A program made the position numbers and the translations under genes. From contig OW804095.1 of assembly GCA_942159475.1 (NCBI GenBank), forward strand, positions 147,602,314 through 147,666,313: a DNA stretch of 64,000 bases, in the 5' to 3' direction. Shown here one piece after another: positions 52,156 through 63,135 of the stretch (its first letter is position 1; every line of letters begins with the position of its first letter). The notes under the pieces were generated by a model that saw only the letters and a program-made list of their open reading frames with translations, was not told the origin of the DNA and made no database searches. Source of the DNA: Sthenelais limicola. Taxonomy: Eukaryota; Annelida; Polychaeta; Phyllodocida; Sigalionidae.

Positions 52156-53261
52156 ACCGTTTGCTTATTATTATGATAAAATAAGGTTTATATTCCGCTC
52201 AATATTAAAAGAGTTTAGGTTCCTTTGTAAGGGTCTATTAGGGTTTTGATCATTTTCTAGTAATACTATAAATGCTAGGGAAAAACACTTGAAGAGAAGG
52301 CGAAATAAGTCAGAAACCTGTTCCCGCATTTATAGGCAGATTAACTAAAGTCAATCTTTACATTTGTGAGAGTATGAGTTTCAGTTTATCCGTGTCCTGC
52401 CCCAACATCCCAAGGGTACAGACAAGGGACTGACCAGTAGGAGGCTTGTTGTTTCAGTCTGTAACCGTTTCCTGGAGGTCTGGTTCCCCTAAGCTGTTTC
52501 CCGCCAGGTTTCTTTTGTCTTTATCAATTACTTATGTGGGGCCGACCCGTGGGTTTGGTTTTCCATATATGGGAAAGTACCCCGATAGACTCTTTCCTTT
52601 TCCTTTGTCTTAACCTATCTTTCCAAATATGATAATTTCGCAAAATCCATCTTTTTCTGTAACACATCCTATTAACTTTGTTGAAAACCAAAAGAGATCA
52701 GAGACATACTTGTATCTCGAGCTCATCATTTATTACATTGATTATAAACCAAAGTGAATATTATAAAATGTTGCCTATACTGATTATGTATATTTCATTT
52801 TATATTTTCTCATTTCAGCTACCACGCTAGGTGCTTTTGATATGTGCTTGCACCACACATATAAATTAAAAGACCAAAATGAGGAGAGAACTGATGAAAC
52901 AATAAAGATGAATAAAAATATTCAATATAGATAAATTAATAAATGATTTACCAATATGTGACCCCATGCCCAAACAAATAATATACGCATTTTAGGCGCA
53001 AAAAAAGCGCATATTATATGCCATATAAATCCGCCCAATTCCCGCAATAAATGAGCATTATATATGCAAACATTATGCGCATATAATTGGGGTCAAAATT
53101 CAGAATAATTGCGCATTATGTATGCAAAAAGTGTGCGCAATTTCTCCGTTTTTCAACGCAATTAAAATTGCGCAAAAAATGTAAACTCTCAACTCAGAAG
53201 TATTGCGCTTTCAGTTGCGCCCATATTTTTGCGCATATATTGCGCACCAATGCCCGTCGGG
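50425..53261. mobile_element. 2.84-kb TIR element inserted in the satellite
   Basis: Starts CCCGTTGGGCATGATGTGCA and ends TTGCGCACCAATGCCCGTCGGG. The ends are imperfect inverted repeats (CCCG..GGGCAT..TG.GCAA). It interrupts a satellite unit (CTTACAGA | GAGGTTTTC), giving at most a short duplication such as GA. Both ends are packed with TTGCGCA/TGCAAT words, like the subterminal repeats of DNA transposons. No transposase frame is present, so it is non-autonomous. The superfamily is not identified. A C-run with (CA)n lies near 52125-52158. Confidence 0.8.
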
Positions 53262-56204
53262 GAGGTTTTCACTAACATATTATAAGCTCTAAGTGTTCTG
53301 TACTTACAGAGGTTTTTCTGTACTTACAGAGGTATCAATCACATATTATAAGCTCTAAGTGTTCTGTACTTACAGAGGTATCAATCACATATTATAAGCT
53401 CTAAACTTTCTGTACTTACAGAGGTTTTCACTAACATATTATAAGCTCTAAGTGTTCTGTACTTACAGAGGTATCAATCACATATTATAAGCTCTAAGTG
53501 TTCTGTAATTTACAGAGGTTTTCACTAACATATTATAAGCTCTAAGTGTTCTGTACTTACAGAGGTATCAATCACATATTATAAGCTCTAAACTTTCTGT
53601 ACTTACAGAGGTTTTCACTAACATATTATAAGCTCCAAGTGTTCTGTATTTACAGAGGTTTTCACTAACATATTATAAGCGCTAAGCTTTCTGTACTTAC
53701 AGAGGTATCAATCACATATTATAAGCTCTAAACTTTCTGTACTTATAGAGGTTTTCACTAACATATTATAAGCTCTAAGTGTTTTGTACTTACAGAGGTT
53801 TTCACTAACATATTATAAGCTCTAAGCTTTCTGTACTTACAGAGGTTTTCACTAACATATTATAAGCTCTAAGTGTTCCGTACTTACAGAGGTATCAATC
53901 ACATATTATAAGCTCTAAGTGTTCTGTACTTACAGAGGTTTTCACTAACATATTATAAGCTCTAAACTTCCTGTACTTACAGAGGTTTTCACTAACATAT
54001 TATAAGCTCTAAGTATTTTGTACTTACAGAGGTTTTCACTAACATATTATAAGCTCTAAGCTTTCTGAACTTACAGAAGTTTTCACTCACATATTATAAG
54101 CTCTAAGCTTTCTGTACTTACAGGTTTTCACTAACATATTATAAGCTCTAAGTGTTCTGTACTTACAGAGGTTTTCACTAACATATTATAAGCTCTAAGT
54201 GTTCTGTATTTACAGAGGTATCAATCACATATTATAAGCTCTAAACTTTCTGTACTTACAGCGGTTTTCACTAACATATTATAAGCTCTAAGTGTTCTGT
54301 ACTTACAGAGGTTTTCACTAACATATTATAAGCTCTAAGTGTTCTGTACTTACAGAGGTTTCCACTAACATATTATAAGCTCTAAGTGTTCTGTATTTAC
54401 AGAGGTATCAATCACATATTATAAGCTCTAAACTTTCTGTACTTACAGCGGTTTTCACTAACATATTATAAGCTCCAAGTGTTCTGTATTTACAGAGGTT
54501 TTCACTAACATATTATAAGCGCTAAGCTTTCTGTACTTACAGAGGTATCAATCACATATTATAAGCTCTAAACTTTCTGTACTTATAGAGGTTTTCACTA
54601 ACATATTATAAGCTCTAAGTGTTTTGTACTTACAGAGGTTTTCACTAACATATTATAAGCTCTAAGCTTTCTGTACTTACAGAGGTTTTCACTAACATAT
54701 TATAAGCTCTAAGTGTTCCGTACTTACAGAGGTATCAATCACATATTATAAGCTCTAAGTGTTCTGTACTTACAGAGGTTTTCACTAACATATTATAAGC
54801 TCTAAACTTCCTGTACTTACAGAGGTTTTCACTAACATATTATAAGCTCTAAGTATTTTGTACTTACAGAGGTTTTCACTAACATATTATAAGCTCTAAG
54901 CTTTCTGAACTTACAGAAGTTTTCACTCACATATTATAAGCTCTAAGCTTTCTGTACTTACAGGTTTTCACTAACATATTATAAGCTCTAAGTGTTCTGT
55001 ACTTACAGAGGTTTTCACTAACATATTATAAGCTCTAAGTGTTCTGTATTTACAGAGGTATCAATCACATATTATAAGCTCTAAACTTTCTGTACTTACA
55101 GCGGTTTTCACTAACATATTATAAGCTCTAAGTGTTCTGTACTTACAGAGGTTTTCACTAACATATTATAAGCTCTAAGTGTTCTGTACTTACAGAGGTT
55201 TCCACTAACATATTATAAGCTCTAAGTGTTCTGTATTTACAGAGGTATCAATCACATATTATAAGCTCTAAACTTTCTGTACTTACAGCGGTTTTCACTA
55301 ACATATTATAAGCTCTAAGTGTTCTGTACTTACAGAGGTTTTCACTAACATATTATAAGCTCTAAGCTTTCTGTATTTACAGAGGTTTTCACTAACATAT
55401 TATAAACTCTAAGCTTTCTGTACTTAGAGAGGTTTTCACTAACATATTATAAGCTCTAAACTTTCTGTACTTACAGAGGTTTTCACTAACATATTATAAG
55501 CTCTAAACTTTCTGTACTTACAGAGGTTTTCACTAACATATTATAAGCTCTAAGTATTGTTTACTTACAGAGGTTTTCACTAACATATTATAAGCTCTAA
55601 GCTTTCTGTACTTACAGAGGTTTTCACTAACATATTATAAGCTCTAAGTGTTCTGTACTTACAGGTTTTCACTAACATATTATAAGCTCTAAGTGTTCTG
55701 TATTTACAGAGGTATCAATCACATATTATAAGCTCTAAACTTTCTGTACTTACAGAGGTGTTCACTAACATATTATAAGCTCTAAACTTTCTGTACTTAC
55801 AGAGGTATCAATCACATATTATAAGCTCTAAGCTTTCTGTACTTACAGGTTTTCACTAACATATTATAAGCCCTAAGTATTTTGTACTTACAGAGGTATC
55901 AATCACATATTATAAGCTCTAAGCTTTCTGTACTTACAGGTTTTCACTAACATATTATAAGCTCTAAGTATTTTGTACTTACAGAGGTATCAATCACATG
56001 TTATAAGCTCTAAGCTTTCTGTACTTACAGGTTTTCACTAACATATTATAAGCTCTAAGTATTTTGTACTTACAGAGGTATCAATCACATATTATAAGCT
56101 CTAAGTGTTCTGTACTTACAGAGGTATCAATCACATATTATAAGCTCTAAGCTTTCTGTATTTACAGAGGTTTTCACTAACTTATTATAAGCTCTAAGCT
56201 TTCT
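53262..56204. repeat. ~46-bp satellite, block 2 (about 63 units)
   Basis: Continuation of the same satellite. It contains an 840-bp stretch (18 units) repeated in tandem: from about 53610 to 54474 I see no difference from 54450 to 55314, including rare variants such as AAGCGCTAAG and TTCCGTACTT. Unit forms are mixed, unlike block 1. Confidence 0.95.
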
Positions 56205-56210
56205 ACACCA

Positions 56211-56452
56211 TATGGGTCAGATTTCCAGAATATGTACAATTGGCAGCTCTACACATTTAGTAAATTCTGCTAAATTAAGCTGCAATTTGGTCAATACTAG
56301 GTAGATTTGAGAATATTCGGCATTGCATTGATTCTAGTAAACTGTTTGATTAGGTTGAACTGTGTTTTGAACTTTATTTTCGTCTGAAATGTCGGTTATT
56401 TGAGAAGATTGGCGAAGTAGAATTGTACATTTTCTGAAAATCTGACCCATAT
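56211..56452. mobile_element. TIR-MITE family A, copy 1
   Basis: 242 bp, TATGGGTCAGATTT... to ...AAATCTGACCCATA. It lies between the satellite and ZGRF1 exon d. Confidence 0.85.
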
Positions 56453-56500
56453 TTACATTATTACTACACCATTGAGAAATAGAAAAATACATGTACTCAC

Positions 56501-56587
56501 ACTCTCTCGGCCGGGGTGAGTGCCTCAGACCTGAGCATGTCTTGTAAGTCCCTCAGCTCCTGGCTCTGGCTTCCAGTAGCGTGCACA
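56501..56587 (-). CDS. ZGRF1: ZGRF1 exon d
   Basis: Acceptor attgcag before 56587. The donor is gtgagt after 56501, chosen over the overlapping gtgtga because only that choice gives the conserved Arg-Val-His reading into exon e. It encodes a variable polar linker (SQSQELRDLQDMLRSEALT) and the start of the helical PAER-V segment. A 242-bp MITE ends 48 nt past the donor. Confidence 0.9.
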
Positions 56588-56693
56588 CTGCAATAGAGTT
56601 GAGGTTTTTTATGGAGTTGGTATTGTATTCAGCATCAAGGGGAAGACAAGGGAGACCAACAGTTCCTTTTTTCCAGTCCAAAGTTTCAGTCTA

Positions 56694-56934
56694 TATGGGT
56701 CAGATTTTGGGAAAATGTACAATTGGCAACTCTACAAATTTAGGAAATTTTGCAAAATTAGGCTGAAAAATGATGAATACCGGGTATATCTGAGTATATT
56801 TTGCATCGCATTGATTTATAGTATCAGTTCTGTTATGTTAAACTACATTTTGAAGCTTATTTATGTCTTGAATATGGGTTATTTGAGAGGATTGGTGAAG
56901 GCGAATTGTACATTTTCTGAAAATCTGACCCACA
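56694..56934. mobile_element. TIR-MITE family A, copy 2
   Basis: The same family, 241 bp, with GGGTCAGATTTTGGGAAAAT at the left end and AAATCTGACCCACA at the right. Confidence 0.85.
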
Positions 56935-57170
56935 TGCGCCTTCTTCAGGGACTTAAATGATCATGATCGTTCATTTAGGTTTAGTAATGTAGGTACTGTA
57001 ATGACCATAATAAGCATACACATCTTTTTGGTGATGGCACATGATTCAAAATGTCACCAAACATCACCATTAATCAAAATGGATGTGTGTGCAGTTATTA
57101 AGGTGAAAAGGAGAACCTACACCCGGTTTTGGGGTAAAACATTATTATGGCTTAGTATGGCGATTACACT

Positions 57171-57300
57171 ATGTTTATCTGTCTCTTGTCTCCTCTCTTT
57201 CCCTCACTCACTTTCACTCCCTCTATCTCTAATTCTCTCTCTCCCTCTCTGTCTCCCTCTCCATGTCTCACGGTCTCTGTCCATCTCTCCATCAGCGTGT
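57171..57300. repeat. CT-rich tract
   Basis: Interrupted CTCTCTCCC sequence. Short Ser/Leu/Pro frames in it are artefacts. Confidence 0.7.
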
Positions 57301-57503
57301 CATTAGCAAACAGTAGTAAACCTTTTCCTAAAAACACTCATTCCAGCCCAGACAAGGGGCTATAAAGAGTGGCTGCCAATGATTAGGTTAGTACGGCTGA
57401 CTGTCCAGTAATGATAGGCTAACCCTCGAGTGGTATCAGACACTATGTGAGGAGACACACAACTTACTAAATACGCCTAGACATACACTGCCTGACTCTT
57501 AAT

Positions 57504-57975
57504 TGTTTGCCTCCTTTTCCCCTCTTTACTTTATCTCTTAGTTTTGATTTAAATCTGTCTTTCTCCTCACTCAGCCCCACCTCTCATCTCTTTCTCTCAC
57601 TGTCCCGTCTCCCTCTCTCTCTTTTCACTCTCCCTTCATACTCCCTCTCTGTGTCCCCCCTCCCTCTCTCTGTGTCCCCCTCCCTCTCTCTGTTCCTGTC
57701 TCCCTCTCACTGTCCCGTCTCCCTCTCTCTTTTTTCACTCTCCCTTCATACTCCCTCTCTGTGTCCCCCCTCCCTCTCTCTGTGTCCCCCTCCCTCTCTC
57801 TGTGTCCCCCTCCCTCTCTCTGTGTCCCCTTCCCTCTCTCTGTGTGCCCCTCCCTCTCACTGTCCCGTCTCCCTGTCTCTCTTTTCACTCTCCCTTCATA
57901 CTCCCTCTCTCTGTGTCCCCCTCCCTCTCTCTGTGTCCCCCTCCCTCTCTCTGTTCCTGTCTCCCGCCCTCTCTC
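57504..57975. repeat. CT-rich minisatellite next to ZGRF1 exon c
   Basis: Tandem TCCCTCTCTCTGTGTCCCCC (20 bp) units with larger duplicated blocks (TTTCACTCTCCCTTCATACT at about 57623, 57735 and 57883). It stops about 10 nt before the exon c donor. Confidence 0.9.
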
Positions 57976-57985
57976 TCCTACTTAC

Positions 57986-58063
57986 CTGTAAGGTAGCACA
58001 GGTTTGGCGATTTTTTTCACACTTCCAACCCGCACGAAATCATCATGTCCCAAGTCCAGTAAA
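57986..58063 (-). CDS. ZGRF1: ZGRF1 exon c
   Basis: Acceptor cttgcag before 58063, donor gtaagt after 57986. The split codon becomes Asn, then LLDLGHDDFVRVGSVKKIA and KPVLPY. The run FVRVGSVKKIAKP is a strongly conserved strand between motifs Ia and II in ZGRF1 relatives. It ends with AG of a split serine codon. CT-rich repeats start only about 10 nt beyond the donor. Confidence 0.93.
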
Positions 58064-58358
58064 CTGCAAGTGTAAGAAAACAAATAATAATATTTTTCAC
58101 TATTTCTCCGGTACCATGAGTAAGATCATTTATAAATTGTACAAATTGCTGACAGATATAAGTTAATAGAGGCAAAGTGAGAGTCAGAAACATTAACCCC
58201 AATACATAGAATATTTAACCACAATACATGAGTTAGAACCCTATCAATGTGTCATTTTACCTCCCCCAGAAAAAAAATTAAAGAATAAATTAAGAAAACA
58301 ACAAGAAAAACAATTAAGTATAAAAAGGAGCAATAATACTGCATAAGAGAGAACCTAC

Positions 58359-58518
58359 TTGAGGAGTATCCGATCGACGGCAACATTGGTGGTGGAGGCA
58401 ATGAGTATCTTACTGGGGTCGGGTACGCCGGGTGTGTGACTGTCATTCTCCTCAAACAGTTTAATTAGCAAGAGTACAATAACAGCCAGGAGGTAGGACT
58501 TGCCTGCACCAAACACAC
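58359..58518 (-). CDS. ZGRF1: ZGRF1 exon b (Walker A and motif Ia)
   Basis: Acceptor tgctgtag before 58518, donor gtaggt after 58359. With the G from exon a it gives GVFGAGKSYLLAV, the nucleotide-binding P-loop with its catalytic lysine. An acidic insert follows, then ILIASTTNVAVDRILL, which is motif Ia. It ends with two bases of a codon. The P-loop spelling G-V-F-G-A-G-K-S is characteristic of the ZGRF1 subfamily rather than UPF1 or AQR. Confidence 0.95.
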
Positions 58519-58550
58519 CTACAGCAAAATACAAATATATAGACATAATA

Positions 58551-58792
58551 TATGGGTCAGATTTTCAGAAAATGTACAATTGGCAGCTGTACAAACTTAG
58601 TAATTTCTGCTAAATGAGGCTAAAAAATGATAAATTTGGGGTATATCTGAGTATATTTGGTATCGCATTGATTTAAAGTATCAGTTCTGATATGTTAAAC
58701 TGCATTTTGAAGCTCATTTCTGTCTTAAATGTGTGTTCTTTGACAGGATTGGTGAAGGTGAATTGTACATTTTCTGAAAATCTGACCCATAT
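58551..58792. mobile_element. TIR-MITE family A, best copy
   Basis: 242 bp with perfect ends: TATGGGTCAGATTTTCAGAA and its complement TTCTGAAAATCTGACCCATA, extending to about 30 bp. The TA-containing ends suggest a TA target duplication, as in Tc1/mariner-derived MITEs. No coding capacity. Confidence 0.9.
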
Positions 58793-60705
58793 AGAGTTAT
58801 ACTCAGTAGCATTAGTAACTTGTCATGGGTTTGAACCCAGGCCCGGCCATAGTTTCATCCTTCCCCCAGGTACTAGAGAAAGACCACATCTTAGTAAAGA
58901 ATTGCCCAGCTTGAGTGTCTGGGGTGAGATTCTAAGCTAGGGAAGGTTGCAGGGAAAGCGATGATCTAAGGCATAGATATGTGATCTCTAATTCTACCAA
59001 CATTTAGTGGGAATATAAATGGTTTTAAGCCACGGTTTCATATCCTTTCTGAAAGGATAAAATATAGACAACGCTTTTATATATAGACCGCCTTTCCCCT
59101 GCACCCAGTTGTCAATCTGTTATCTCTCAGTCAGATCTCTATAATAAATGATGATGTGCGCTGAGGGACCAAAGGCTGTCAAACACCTTGCCTCCCCTAG
59201 TGCCAGGAATGAAGGAGAGATAAGCAGTTTATATGACAAGTGAGATGCAGACTCGAGGGGGATTCTTAAACTCTAGGGTTTGTCTCCTTCAAGAAGTGAT
59301 TTTTTATTAAGATCTTTTATCAAAGTTGTCTACCAACTTTTTAATTAATTTTTAGGCTATATATACCTCGTTTGTCTTTTGAAGGTAAAGATAATGGTAG
59401 AAAGGAGAGTGAGTGAGATTGGTGGCTTTACGCCCTTATCAACACTTTGAAGTGTTATATCAAGGGCGGGAGAGCTGAGAGGGAGGCAGTTTATGATCAT
59501 ACCCAAGAAAAAGAGATAGAGATGAAGGGAGAGAGAGACAGAGAAAAGAGACAGAAAGGCACTTTATGGTCATACCCAGGACCATTCATACCCAGGAAAT
59601 AGAGTGAGTGAGATTGGTTGCTTTACGCCCTTATCAACACATTTAATATGGTTATATCAAGGGCGGGAGAGCTGAGAGGGAGGCAGTTTATGATCATACC
59701 CAGGAAATAGACATAGAGAAGAAGGGAGAGAGAGACAGAGAAAAAGAGACAGAAAGGCCAGGAAATAGAGATAGAGAAGAAGGGAGAGAGAGATAGAGAA
59801 AAGAGACAGAACAGGGAGAGAGAGAGAGACATTAGAGGGAGAGAGAGAGGGGATAGCCTCCGAGGGCCTCCCTCTTCCCCACCTCGGCTACCCACTCCCA
59901 TCTTTACTATAGATAACAAGAGAGGGGATAGAGAGGGTAAGAGAGAGGAGAGAGGAGCAGAGATGGTGAGAGTGTATGATAGAGAAAGAGAAAGAGAAAG
60001 ACAAGAGTGGGGATAGAGAGGGATATATAAAGATAAAGGGTTAGAGAGCGTAAGAGAGAGGAGAGAGAAATGGTGAGAGAGGGAGAGAGAGTGAAAAGAG
60101 AAGAGAAAGAGTGAGGAGAGAGACAGGGAGGGAGAGAAAGAGGGAGGCAGAGAGCGGGATGAAGAGAAAGAAAGTGAGAGAGAGGGAGAGAGCAAGTCGT
60201 TCAATAGATTCAAATCTGGGTTGATTGTACTTTCTCAGATATGAGGGATGCACTTTAATGGAAGAAGAGAAGCACCTCTCGAGGGGACTGATATGTGAGA
60301 AGGGAGAGGAAGAAAGGGAAAGAAACTACATCTTCAAGTGGAATAGGGGGCACAGTGTCTTAGTGCTGATTCCTATTAGCATTATTTGAAGAATATCTCG
60401 TTCCTACCACAAAATCCATTTGTCTTAGTGCCAGATTTTGTGGAAACGAGCCTCTGGTGTCCCATTGTAACCAAGGTTGTAATCTTGTGCTATTCTTGTG
60501 TTTCTTACTATGCATTGACTTTCTGCACACCCATGGACTGGGCACGGTTTAAATTGAATGAATCTTAGAATTGGGGACTTGCATGCCCGCCATTTTGAAT
60601 CCTGATTTGCCTGGCAGTATGGAGGTTGTATGTCAGAGTAAAAGATGTAGAAAACATTCAAAGAATAGCATGGATTATTTGTGATCTGTCACAGGAAAAT
60701 GAGTC
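58793..60705. other. ZGRF1 intron a-b: GA-rich and hairpin repeats
   Basis: Two similar segments (about 59399-59515 and 59603-59716) share GTGAGTGAGATTGG, TTTACGCCCTTATCAACAC and ATATCAAGGGCGGGAGAGCT. The words CGCCCTT and AAGGGCG pair into a hairpin in each. Between and after them is GA-rich sequence (59720-60200) whose opposite strand gives spurious Ser/Leu frames. A piece of the TTTTGAATCCTGATT MITE lies near 60575-60700. Confidence 0.6.
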
Positions 60706-61165
60706 TTAAAGAGATAAACCACTGTCATATGCACTGCTGCAGGCGGGAGTTCAAGGAACTAATGCATGAAAAATAAGGAGTTACAATAATTTTTTCAAAC
60801 TTTGTCTTGAGAAATAACATGGTTGGGGGATAACAAAAAGCAAAAATGGATCTCAGCATTTATTTTTTCATTCTAGAGACCATCAAAGTTTAGTATTTAA
60901 GTAAGATATTTTCTCAGTTTTTCCAAGATTTCAGACAGACAAATAACATTTTTTTTAGTTGAAATGACTTCTAAAGATAGCCACTATACAGGTTTACCCT
61001 CATGCATGACAGAACAGGGTATCACCATATTTTGAAAGATATTATTCAGCATTGAAAATCTTCAAAATTTTGAATTCACATAACCTTGTTCTTTCACGAG
61101 GCAAAGTTTAAACAAAATGTTATTTTCAGTTTTTTTCCCAGTTGAACTGTGGTTTATCTCTTTAA
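60706..61165. mobile_element. 460-bp TTAA-flanked MITE (piggyBac-like)
   Basis: Starts TTAAAGAGATAAACCAC and ends GTGGTTTATCTCTTTAA. TTAA at both ends is the piggyBac target duplication. No transposase. A partial second copy lies at 63296. Confidence 0.75.
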
Positions 61166-61513
61166 TCTGCGATTTCACTGGATTGTTCTTTTGGTCCGCT
61201 CTTTTCTTTTTCCCGAGTGCCTAACAAGTGAAGATGAAATTAGTTAATGCTCTTTCTATACGCTCTTAAAATTTTATGTTGGCACTTCTTCAAATGTTTG
61301 ATTTGAGTGCAACTACATGCCGTTCTTTCCATGATTAACCCTTTGTCCTACCATGATTATGTGACTGAGAGTCAAAAACTGATTAGGATTTTGTTGTTTT
61401 TCCTAGATAATACTTGGTTTCTATTATATTCACTTTCCCTTGGGTACAAACACATTTACCTCCCCAACCTAGTTCTCAGCTGGTCTAAACTGGAAAAACA
61501 TATTTGTGACGTG

Positions 61514-61903
61514 TTTCAGGAAAATGAGTCATAAGTCGCAGAATGGATATTTTTCAAAGTGTTTTTTTTCACAAGATTTCTTTATTGAAATGTTCTAATT
61601 TTCAGAGGGTTTAGCAGTTATAGTCATATGAATCCATGTACCAAATTTCGGGACATTGTATTAGATATATCATTGCGTTTTGAAGGGATTCTTATGGAGT
61701 ATATTTAGTTACTTTACTGGTTTACCCAGTCAGAAACATTGAAAACTTTTTTTTCAAAAATAAAAATATCAAACTTAAAATATAGAAATACATGTTAGGT
61801 ACCCTAGTGTTTACTATCATTGGAATCAGCTTGATCCCCTCTTTTCAAATATAGTGATATCTCAAAATCCATATTATGCGACTTATGACTTATTTTCCTG
61901 AAA
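61514..61903. mobile_element. 390-bp element with ~27-bp inverted ends
   Basis: Starts TTTCAGGAAAATGAGTCATA and ends TATGACTTATTTTCCTGAAA. The paired ends extend through AAGTCGCA/TGCGACTT. Non-coding; superfamily unclear. Confidence 0.75.
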
Positions 61904-62169
61904 CGGATCACATATTTTTTTCCCGTAAGTAAAAGTGTGTGTGAGTTCTCATAAAAGAGTTGCAAGATGTGGGAAGACTTTTATAATGGCTTATGTATAA
62001 ATAAAGGAATCATGAAGTGTGTACTTGGTTCAGGTTGAAGGATAAGAGACAGATGGTATTTTAGATTATGTACAGAAGTGTTTCTAAAGAAATGTAAGAG
62101 GCGATCCTCTAGATTTTTTGATTTTTTAAAAATTCATTTACGGCATTAACATCTAGATATGGAGTAATG

Positions 62170-62530
62170 GGCCCAGTGTTAACCTATAGTTAACCAACGC
62201 GGCCAAACTAGCGCCTGACGAGACCTTATAAGGTCGAAACCACACAGAAACCCCATGTGATGTGACTGAAAATATTATATTTTATTATAATCTCACACAG
62301 TTCATCAAATAAAATTATTCTGATCTAACTCTATAGACAGACCGAGTCCCACGGGTCTCACTTGACCAAACCCGAGTTGTTGCAACAACTCGGATGAGGT
62401 CACAATTACGGGGTTACCACACTCACTAAGCAACAACAACAGTTGCCCAGGTGAGCTCAGGTAGAACGTTCGTTTCTGAGGCCCAGCCTCAGTTGTGGTA
62501 GCGCTATTCAGGTGACACACACGTCCCACC
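62170..62530. mobile_element. 361-bp insertion with 17-bp target duplication
   Basis: Flanked by CTAGATATGGAGTAATG on both sides (62153-62169 and 62531-62547). A long, exact direct repeat like this is typical of target-primed retroposition. Inside is a hammerhead-like core at 62215-62240. No coding frame or tRNA-like head was seen. Confidence 0.75.
62215..62240 (+). ncRNA. Hammerhead-ribozyme-like core (incomplete)
   Basis: CTGACGA (215-221), then a self-complementary stem GACCTTATAAGGTC (222-235), then GAAAC (236-240). This is the CUGANGA, stem II and GAAA order of a hammerhead. I could not find convincing stem I and stem III partners, so cleavage activity is doubtful. Confidence 0.4.
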
Positions 62531-62990
62531 CTAGATATGGAGTAATGCGGTAGTCTTCACTCATACAGTGGAGTATGAGTTCTGTTCTATGGTAAAATTA
62601 TTTTATTGCTAGAAAATTGAACGTTTGAGCTGGTGTAATCCTTGATGTAAATGGCAACGTATGCACCCCCTGTCTTAACTCAGTAATAAAGATTTTGTAC
62701 AAAAATAAGTGTGTGTGAGTGACTAATAAAGCTTGATATAGGCTAATAGGTTTAGGTTTAATTCTAATTAGAGTCCAAATAAGATAACATGGAGTTTCAT
62801 TAAAGTCCTGTATGGTTCTGTAGTCCATAAAGCTGTAAGACACCAGACTATAGCGAAAAAATGAAATAAATAAGAGTTATAGATGTGTTGAAAACTAGAT
62901 AAGGGTGAGGGAGGGTTAGGGGAGTTAACTTTTTTAATACTAAGCCTATTTGTTTTGAGGACAAAAATCGATAAAAAAATTGATACTCAC

Positions 62991-63135
62991 CGTGAATAAG
63001 TGTGATGGGAGGGCCTGGTTCAGCCCCCCCGGGGGTGGTGGGGGCAGCAGCAAACATGGCGGCCACCCGCAGTAGAGCAGCTGCCTGATCAGCGTTCAGT
63101 CTGTGCTTCTCCACCATCTCACACGCCATGTCATC
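62991..63135 (-). CDS. ZGRF1: ZGRF1 exon a (Q-motif to start of Walker A)
   Basis: Bounded by ttgcag before 63135 and gtgagt after 62991. The exon starts in phase 0 and ends with one base (G) of a split glycine codon. It encodes a lead helix with LNADQAAALLRV, the region that contacts the adenine base in SF1 helicases, then a proline/glycine linker and ITLIHG. That is the strand entering the P-loop. It is the most upstream exon I can support in the window. Confidence 0.9.

Larger units (their letters stand above)
9447..63135 (-). other. ZGRF1: ZGRF1 gene locus, 3' portion (14 coding exons)
   Basis: ZGRF1 is a zinc-finger/GRF protein with a C-terminal 5'-3' SF1 helicase. In humans it promotes homologous recombination and crosslink resistance in the nucleus. 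Only the helicase half lies here. Joined from 63135 to 9447, the exons give in order: the Q-motif region, Walker A (GVFGAGKS), motif Ia (STTNVAVDR), Walker B (LLDECSQ), motif III (GDPKQLDPT), motif IV (RTQYRCHP), motif V (VQVSTVDAFQG) and motif VI (TNVALSRAK), then an acidic C-terminus. All junctions are GT-AG and phases agree (exon total 1701 nt). No stop or frameshift is present. Intron sizes range from about 300 nt to 15.3 kb, and the largest three are swollen by transposons and satellites. The GRF and N-terminal parts should lie beyond 64000. Confidence 0.92.

Noticed and set aside
56501..56508. GTGTGA donor for ZGRF1 exon d
   Set aside because: Using it breaks the phase with exon e. The next GTGAGT keeps the conserved reading.
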